A stretch of DNA of 10,570 bases from Ichthyophonus hoferi (lineage: Eukaryota > Opisthokonta > Ichthyosporea > Ichthyophonida > Ichthyophonidae). Positions 1 to 8,000 of this stretch are shown here, piece by piece. Location of the stretch: assembly GCA_002751075.1 (NCBI GenBank), contig NAOQ01000828.1, positions 17,483 to 28,052 on the forward strand, written 5' to 3'. Below the pieces are notes generated by a model, which made no database searches, was not told the origin of the DNA, and saw only the letters and a list, made by a program, of their open reading frames with translations. Each line of letters starts with the position of its first letter. Positions within the stretch are counted from its first letter, which is position 1. The position numbers were made by a program, and so were the translations under genes.

Positions 1-185
1 GGGCAGGATGCCTAAGCAATGTGCTATCTGGACCCAAAACATATGATCTGAAATGGCTTATTATATTTGCAGGATCCCTACCATTAGCTGGTTCAATTTT
101 GATAGATCATCTTAGATTTCCGTTTAACACCAACAGATTGCACTAGCTATTTTCCCAGGCTACAATGTAATAATAATTACTAAAA
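1..185 (+). repeat. Arm 1a of a long diverged inverted repeat
   Basis: Matches the reverse complement of 1170-1353 along nearly its whole length with small gaps. Shared blocks include AACATATGATCTGAAATGGC and CCTAAGCAATG. The repeat probably begins left of the window. It looks like two opposed copies of one interspersed repeat; no coding capacity is seen. Confidence 0.75.
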
Positions 186-584
186 ATATTAAATGTTTAT
201 AGCTATGTAAAGAACAGTATCTTTTAAAGTATCTAGTCTGTCGATAGTGAGATTCAAGTGCCTTACATACAATATATAGTGTAACTTGGTGGTCGTGAGG
301 GGTACAAAAATACAAGCCAGGCTGCTGTTTAAACTAGATCACCTGGAAGTTTTTGTTTTGCTAACAAGTATTTTAGGAAACATCGTACGGTTTTTTAAAA
401 ACCTGATACTTTCGAATGGATTCAGTATAATATAAATATATTCAGCACTCTATCTCCATTTGCACAACTTGAAATCAAGTCTTGTAGTCATGTGTTAAGT
501 GCTATTTATTTTTGTATTAGTATTTCCTTGGGCATGTCTGTTCTGTTATAATATGTATCTCAGATTACTCATTAATCATAATTT
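186..584. other. Unassigned AT-rich stretch between repeat arms
   Basis: No coding pattern, RNA gene or clear repeat recognised here. Confidence 0.5.
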
Positions 585-780
585 AATAGTGCAATATTGT
601 TTTGTTCAGATTAATCAATGGCTACATCACTTCCATAGTCCAAATGTTGTTGTACAGGATTATGTTTTCTTATGATGTAGTTAAGTGATCTGTGACGTCA
701 TGTATATATACACTACTTTATGAAGACTAGTCGCATTCCCATGCATTGCAATGTTTTCCAAATATAATTGCATCTTGGCA
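585..780 (+). repeat. Arm 2a of a second inverted repeat
   Basis: Matches the reverse complement of 1585-1757. Shared blocks are AGTGCAATA, TTTTGTTCAGATTA, GTGACGTCATGTATATA and CTTTATGAAGACTA. It holds a TGACGTCA palindrome. No ORF is apparent. Confidence 0.75.
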
Positions 781-1169
781 ATTTTTTTTTTCAATCATAG
801 TTGTTCGATAGAGTCAATCCAGATGACCATGTAGTAAAAAGCATGCTCTTGCATAAAGTTCTCATCCTAACGAATCTCTAACATCTAGTTAGTTGTATAA
901 AGCCCAATAAAGTCCATTGATTATATTAAGAGTCAAAAGAGTCATACGTTTTGTTTTGTTGTACTCGTGCTAAATAGACAATATATATTGGCTGCATATG
1001 ATAAATTAGATTATCAAAGTTAATACTAAATCATTATCCTAAAGGTTTTTAGAGCTCATGTGTTATTAGTTTACTATTTTTATTAAAATTATATTCTTGG
1101 TCCATGTTCAAACAGGAATATTTAATTGATTTATGAATTTCTTCATAAAACTATAATTAATTCATATTA
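781..1169. other. Unassigned AT-rich stretch between repeat arms
   Basis: No coding pattern, RNA gene or clear repeat recognised on either strand. Confidence 0.5.
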
Positions 1170-1353
1170 ATAGCAATTACTATGACATCTGTATTCTAGA
1201 AAAATAGTTAGCGCAATCTATTGGTATTAAATGGCAATCCAAGGTGGTCGAATAAATTGAACTAGTTAATGGCATAGGTCTCGCAATCATATAACAAGCC
1301 ATTTCAGATCATATGTTTTCGGTCCAGATTACCCATTGCTTAGGCCTTTTGCC
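1170..1353 (-). repeat. Arm 1b of the same inverted repeat
   Basis: Read on the minus strand from 1353 downward it follows 1-185: CCTAAGCAATGGG, ATCTGGACC, AACATATGATCTGAAATGGC, then TAGTTCAATTT and AGATTGCGCTA. Similarity fades below about 1170. Confidence 0.75.
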
Positions 1354-1584
1354 TTAGACAAGTTCTACTGATATGTTTAACAATAAAAATATGTCTTGAC
1401 ATATCTGTACTCCATATATGCCAAAGGATACGTTAAAACGCCCCTCAATTCGGTATTTCCTTTCCTTCTAAACAAATATATGTAATAGAAACGCTCCTGT
1501 ATCTACTTATTATTCCCAACAGTCGTTAACCTTTTTAAGTAGCACATTCCCTGGGGGGTGAGATGATTAAAAGTCTATTGCTAA
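1354..1584. other. Unassigned 3' flank between repeat arms
   Basis: AT-rich, without convincing ORF or splice pattern on either strand. A 15-base inverted match (GTCCAGATTACCCAT near 1322 against the reverse complement near 1724-1738) brackets it, so it may be the inside of a small non-autonomous element. Confidence 0.4.
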
Positions 1585-1757
1585 GAAATAATTCTAATTG
1601 GATAAAACTGCAATGTCTGGGAATGCGATCAAGATCTTCAATGCGATTAGTCTTCATAAAGTCGCACATATATACATGACGTCACTAACATCACCAAAAT
1701 TCTGAATGCGGAAATAACATGACCATGGGTAATCTGAACAAAATAGTATTGCACTAC
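1585..1757 (-). repeat. Arm 2b of the second inverted repeat
   Basis: Opposed, diverged copy of 585-780. It has an extra short duplication of the GATCGCATT/AATGCGATT type inside (about 1624-1650). Arm order along the window is 1a, 2a, 1b, 2b, so this is not one simple palindrome. Confidence 0.72.
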
Positions 1758-1794
1758 TGATTTAAGATAACGAATAGTCTAAAATATAATATAT

Positions 1795-1800
1795 TTTAAT
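1795..1800 (-). promoter_or_regulatory. Possible polyadenylation signal of the CMD gene
   Basis: ATTAAA on the minus strand, about 130 bases after the stop codon. No AATAAA lies closer. In DNA this AT-rich such hexamers arise by chance, so the call is weak. Confidence 0.25.
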
Positions 1801-1927
1801 CTTCTTTTCCTACATCTTATAGCCATAGCATGACATTATTCTCACAGTAATTGCTATACTATCAAATAGTTTCTAATATTCTATTCCAATAATAGTCAGC
1901 TGCAATTATAAAATTAGGTACAGTCTA

Positions 1928-2050
1928 TTATTTCTTGTCCATTCGCCGACGGTATTTTCTATGAAACTCCAGCCAAAATCCGTCTACTATTATCTGATTC
2001 CTAGACCCCCATAGGTAATCAGTCATATCCAAGACAGCTCGTATATCGTT
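1928..2050 (-). CDS. Exon 14: end of CMD domain 3 and C-terminus
   Basis: 40 codons plus TAA, phase 0 in. The acceptor is CACCTTGCAG. It starts NDIRAVLDMTDYLWGSRNQ and ends in a basic tail, KYRRRMDKK. The first part matches VRGILSQTYLVWGNAAQ of domain 1. The lysine/arginine-rich tail has no counterpart in the other domains. Confidence 0.87.
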   Translation of the reverse strand, partial: NDIRAVLDMTDYLWGSRNQIIVDGFWLEFHRKYRRRMDKK

Positions 2051-5000
2051 CTGCAAGGTGGGATGGGTGGAAGGATGAAAAACCCATTGAAATAAGCTTA
2101 GGGTATGTTGATGTAGATTAGGGTAATCTACATATACAACTAAGTTAAGTATTGAAATGTTTCTATGTAATGTTAGTGTTAGCACCTCCTACTATACTCT
2201 AACACCTGACTTAAAACTAGATTGGTTTCCTAATATATATTATTGTTTACATGAAATTAAATAAAATATACAATATAAACTTGGGTAAACATATACTTTT
2301 TATGATTGTGCTTACTCAAATTTCTATTTATTTTATCTACAATTTGTTTTATTGTTTTTTTCAAACTGGATTCGATTAATAATTCAACTACCAAACACAC
2401 TAAGCACACCTAAAATCATGTATGGAAGTAACAACATAGGCTTTGGTTTATTCCAAGAGCAGTTATATAGGAAGTGTGCTATGTGCTTTGTCAATCAAGG
2501 TAGTTATATAGCCTCAGTGAAATAACTTACCATTGTAGCACCAGAATTCAAGGCACCTAGCATGTGACTGTGCAGTTGTGGGAACACTATCTCCCCTGTT
2601 TACAAGAAATAAATTGGTATATTGTAGCCATGAAGTAGTGATGGAAAGAAATATGAAGAGTCTTTTTTAATAAAAATAATTATTATAATGGACAGTAAGC
2701 AATACATTATATAATTCATACACCCACTCATATATCATATAATATATATATATAGTTAAAAGAGTTCTTAAGGGTCTACACCATATCTCAACTAGTTAGT
2801 AATATAAAACGAATATAACCAATATTACAAAGTGAATAAGGAATTGTAATTTATGAAATCAGAAAATAGACAAAGATAAGCTGTCAAATATAACTACATG
2901 TATAACATATGAAAAGTAACTATAGGTACAATTATCTAATTAATTCATGCTGGGTTCTGAAGAATTTTATATCTAAAATGCCATATTTGAATATAAAAAG
3001 GTCATGTCTGAGACAGATTGGGGACGGTTAATGCTGTAGTGATACTGAATAAAAGCTATACAGTTTTTATCCTATTTCTTTGCTAGAAATAGTCGGCCAA
3101 CACCCTGAACATGGGTAAGATAATTACTAGACAGGCTGAAATCAGCATAAACGACAACACGACGGTATATATGAGAAGAAAGCGATGGACGAATTACTTA
3201 CCCGAGGTCATGCAGGCAATGGCTACAAGCTGTAGTCAAAAGTGATTGGTGTTAAATCATGTGTTCATTACGAATATGGTAAAGTTGGAACCGTATGGTG
3301 GTCTACCTATATATTATATTCTCTATTATCAATGGTTGTTATCCTTAGACACAGATAGCATACCATTCAATGCTACTAACTATAAAACACTAGGATATTG
3401 TTTCTCATATAAAATATGCAAGAATAAATGTACTAAATAAAGCTATAGACAGCACCGCCAAAAACTCGTTATAGTCTAAATTAATTAATTACTTGAAAAT
3501 AGTTTATTAATTGACTTTGATTAAATAATAATTACAACATCAAGTAATTGCTTTATATAGTTATGCTATATTTAGAATGTTTAAAAGAGCTCTATCTATG
3601 ATAGGATCATTTTCTTGTTTTCTGCAGTTATATTGGATAGCAATCTTTTACCTTGGTTTAATTTGGTTTTCAATAAAAGCTGCCATCTCTACTGGGTGAG
3701 ATAATAACTACATAGTGTAAATGTGTAAATGTTAATCGACATAAGTTGACACAGAAAAAACAAAACGAAAAAAACAAAACAACCATTATACTATCATCAA
3801 GAAATAATGATAAGTAAACTACAGTAGACATTATAGCAATAGCAATAGTAAACAAAACATAAAACATGTTTTTACCTCTTTCTCTTTAGGACCAATACCT
3901 GGGCATGAGCTGCTAAAAATACATCCATACGCATACTCAATAATCATTGTGTCGACGTCAGGGTGCAGGTCTGTAGGATATAGAGAAATAGTCAATAAAG
4001 TAAGCTAATTTCATGTGAATAAGCCCAGTTTGAAATTAAAAAGACACTTTTTATTGGCTAGAACTTTCTACCCTTTCACCTCTCGCTCCCGAAAATATGA
4101 CTGGAGGGTGGTGATTGGCAGGTAAATATAAACAAAGCGCATCTTCTTTATTGTTATTATTATTGATTACTACTAATAGAAAGCTGTCATACGATTGACA
4201 ACGGGGCCAACCTACCATAGATATCAACCAATCAATAGTATTTATGATGATTGAATTAATTAAGCAATCAATCAAATAATTATTGCTATTTAATGCCAAT
4301 TTATTAATCACTTGGAAACAAACCACAAAACCATCAAGAAATCAACCAATAACCAGCCTGAACTATAATATAAAACGCTACACTCCCGTAAGTGTAATAC
4401 ATACAAACATACCTTTAAGATGTATTCGTAGGTTTTCGTGTGTATTTTTGTATATTAAGTTAAAGAGATCCCCACCACGTTTAGCATACAGACTGTGATC
4501 TTTCTGCATTAATAATGAAGTGTATAGTGTATAAGGTATAGTATATAGTATATAGTGTATAGTACATAGGGTATAGGATATAGTATATAGTGTATAGTGT
4601 ATAGGGTATTTAAAGTTAGCAAACCCCCGATGCACCAGCTTGCACTCAATACGCTATTCACTACTTATTTGTTCAATATATACCAAATTATATATATAAT
4701 AACAATTGTTTTTGCTATAATGTTACCAAGTATAAAGCCATTGCAGTTCCTTATAGGTCGGGGGCTTCAGGGACTACATTTGAATGTATAGACTCTCTTT
4801 CTGTAGTCATGTTTTCTCTTATTTTGTTTCTTTCTCTTGGCTTTTATATATAGTAGTATATAGTAGAGTATATAGTAGTATAACCCGATATATATTTAAT
4901 CTATCACATAGTTATATTCTTATAGTTGTTAATGAACTAGATATTACTAGCAAAATTCATTCTATGTTCATAGATATTCATAATATTTTCTTTATTTTAT

Positions 5001-8000
5001 TAGTAACAGTAGTTTATCATTAAGATTATATATATGACTGTATCCATGCAATACAAAAATGTTCGTTATTTTAGGTATACACGTAATTACAATTAGATTA
5101 TGTATTAGTTATGTAAGTGTAACCAATCAAACACAGTAAGCCCCGTCATCATGACGTAGCAGCCAAACCTCACATGTATAATATACCTACCTAAGCCTGA
5201 AGCATTAGAATATATATATAGTCTACATACATACATACATACAACCAGTACAGCAAATAATAAGGCAATATCCGTTTAATGAACCAATCATATTACTATT
5301 GCAATATATCAGCTATAATAATTATTTTTAATATGTGCATTAGTAATTATATGAACATATGGTTGGTTAGGACAAGATATATAATTATAAGGTTAATATA
5401 TAATCTAGCTAGTAGTTAATTATATGTGGGGTCTAGATGATAAAACCCCTACCTGAAATATCATTCGTTCATTGTCATCTGCAACATAGTCAATAGCCGA
5501 TTGGTCCACCCCAATCTCGCGAACTACTTCTATCGCACTAATAGTCTTGTGCAACCCCCCAAAGATTGCTATAGTAATTTTACATCAGCCATACACAGAC
5601 AGATGTTAAAATAGTAGCAGTTTGTTACTGGAAATATATCATGATGCAAGAAAACAACAAGATCTGTTGCCAAGACAAGCGGAACCGATCGGAACAATGA
5701 TTGGTTACCATAATAGTATAATAGTATATATCGTAATATATATATTAAATATAGAAAAGTACCAACACGCCATACACTATGTGATAATGGACTAATCATA
5801 ATACTTACATGATTCCATCATAACAGCCAACCCTTGACAATGATATCGTGGAGAAAGAAAGCCCCAATCACGAGCGACACGCTGTGTAAAGAACATAATA
5901 TAAAACCAATGAGTGCACAGTTTAACTACGCCTTTTACATGGTATAAGTGATCGATCGGATTACACAACAGTAAATTAACCAATTATAATATAAAATGTT
6001 ATTATCACCCAGGATAGGAAAGATATAGGCTGATTGGCAGATGGACATTAGAAGTAAAAGTACGATTGGTCAAATAAACTGCCTTAGAAAAGCATGACGA
6101 AATCAAATAAAAGAAAAAAAGAGGAAAGCGGAGAGTATATTATACAAGGATATATAGTAATAGTAAACAAAACAATAATAATAATAGCTATTATTATACG
6201 AAATATAGTAATAATAAATATAATAAGCATAACTATAATAATAAGAATTATTATAATATAAAGTATATCCCATAATACATAACCAGTAGTTGTTTTATTT
6301 ATATCCCTATAAGGTAATATATTTCACTCTTATCATCCAATCATTAACAATCTGTAATCCCTATTTATAATATTCTTTCACGTGCATTCAACTACACAGG
6401 TATTGTAATTTTATCTACCCAATCATATATACTAATATTAGCTATAAAAAATAAAGAGCCAATAAAAGACAGGTATATAATGTCCTCTCACAGGCATGCC
6501 ACCGTCAAATATGCAGCCATCCTATCCTATCCTATCCTATCCTATCTTATTCTGCCCTATCTTATTCTCTCCTACCATTAGATTCCCACCACTAGTATTA
6601 GCAGCCAATAAGATCAACAGGCGAAACTCGTCAGTGACGTTATCAACTGGACGGACAGGAAAATGATTGGCTAGGGGATGTTGGGATAAAGGACGAACTA
6701 GAAGAAGAAAAGGGAAAGAAAGAGGGAAATGGATGTTGGCAGGGGCACCAATACGAACGACTATTTGTAAATTATGTGGTAGGAACATGTAGAAACTGAT
6801 TGGTGGAGATTAAAAACTGTACAATAATGTCCATTCAAAGTATACAAAATGTACATGCGGGTATACTATTGGTTTAGATAAATTGTATTCAATAAGTTAC
6901 CAATGATAACACAGCATTACTCGCTATTAATATATATCTTCCTTAATGCAGTATTAAAATCCTTCCACACACTAAAACTTTTAAGTTACTTTCTGAGTCC
7001 CAATCAGATCTAACCATTAAAACCAAATCACCTCTCAACATATTCTTTATAATCGTATGGGTACTCAAATAGGATTTCCCTACACTACACAACGTAAACA
7101 TACCACTGACAACCATGTGTATATATACATATACCACATACAAATCTCTACCAATTCCTCATAACTTTCTACAACCATTTGCACTCCACCCATAGCTACC
7201 ATCCACGACACAGAAAGAAAACAAAGAAAACACTAAAGTGAAAAACAAATAGCTAACACTAACCTAGCCTATTCCAATTAACAATTATTAATAATACCTG
7301 TACCTATTATAGGTTTTGATTGTTGTGCCTGTAACCGAAACACATTGCAACACAACTTAGTGCAATCGCTATTATCGTTCTTGTCATAATCCCACACATA
7401 GGGCAAAGTAGTGTTTGGTTCCTCTTTGGCAAGGTGGTCTGCAACCATCCTAATACAATAATTGGTATAATGCCCATGTGTGACAATAATCCTAGATGAA
7501 TAGGTCAATTGATTATATGGTATAATATGGTATGATATGGTATAATATGATATGGTATAATATGGTATAGTATAGTATGGTATGGGGTGGTGTATGTGTG
7601 TGTTTATATATATGTGTATATATGTATATATGTATGTATGGTATGATATGGTATAATATGATATGGTATAATATGATATGGCATGAGATGGTATGATATG
7701 GTATAATATAATATGATATGATATAGTATGATATAGTATGGTATAATATGATATGATATAATATAATAATATGATGTAATAGGGTATGATATGATATAAT
7801 GCGCTACAATATAACACTGTAAACTCATAACGAACCATCGCTCAACCTTGCTAGCTAGGCGAGGTAGGTTAAGGTCCCACAATAGAGCATCCACCACAGC
7901 CTAAAGGATCACGTGAGTGCCTGAACCAATCGCATACAAGATTGACCATTGGACTATCTCATGATTGCATGGAGGTATACATCAATCACCTACACACAGA

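Larger units (their letters stand above)
5882..6575 (-). other. Intron 7 (694 bases)
   Basis: GTAGGA donor and ACACAG acceptor. It holds four CCAATC motifs (near 6031, 6064, 6337, 6419), a very AT-rich patch with TAA-type repeats and palindromes (6170-6260), and the pentamer repeat at 6519-6570 next to the donor. Confidence 0.8.

Noticed and set aside
3001-3110. Possible exon reading LTVPNLSQ after a CACTACAG acceptor
   Set aside because: It loosely resembles the post-helix loop, but it has no donor before a stop, and exon 12 joins exon 13 in phase with a far better CMD match.
3246-3440. Plus-strand 64-codon ORF
   Set aside because: It lies inside intron 11, is AT-driven, and shows no domain, splice partners or start context.
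4051-4110. Possible 21-base microexon (SYFRERE) in intron 10
   Set aside because: It has an acceptor-like CCTCCAG and a GTGAAA donor, but exons 10 and 11 join as phase 1 to phase 1 to form the expected domain, and adding it breaks the LHP lead-in.
4283-5023. Plus-strand ORFs of 64-79 codons
   Set aside because: They overlap exon 10 antisense or low-complexity intron DNA, and their composition follows the AT-rich repeats.
7278-7897. Long minus-strand ORFs of repeating Y, I, S, H (186 and 97 codons)
   Set aside because: The middle is a translation of the TATGGTATRATATG repeat in intron 4. Only the ends are real, as exons 5 and 4.
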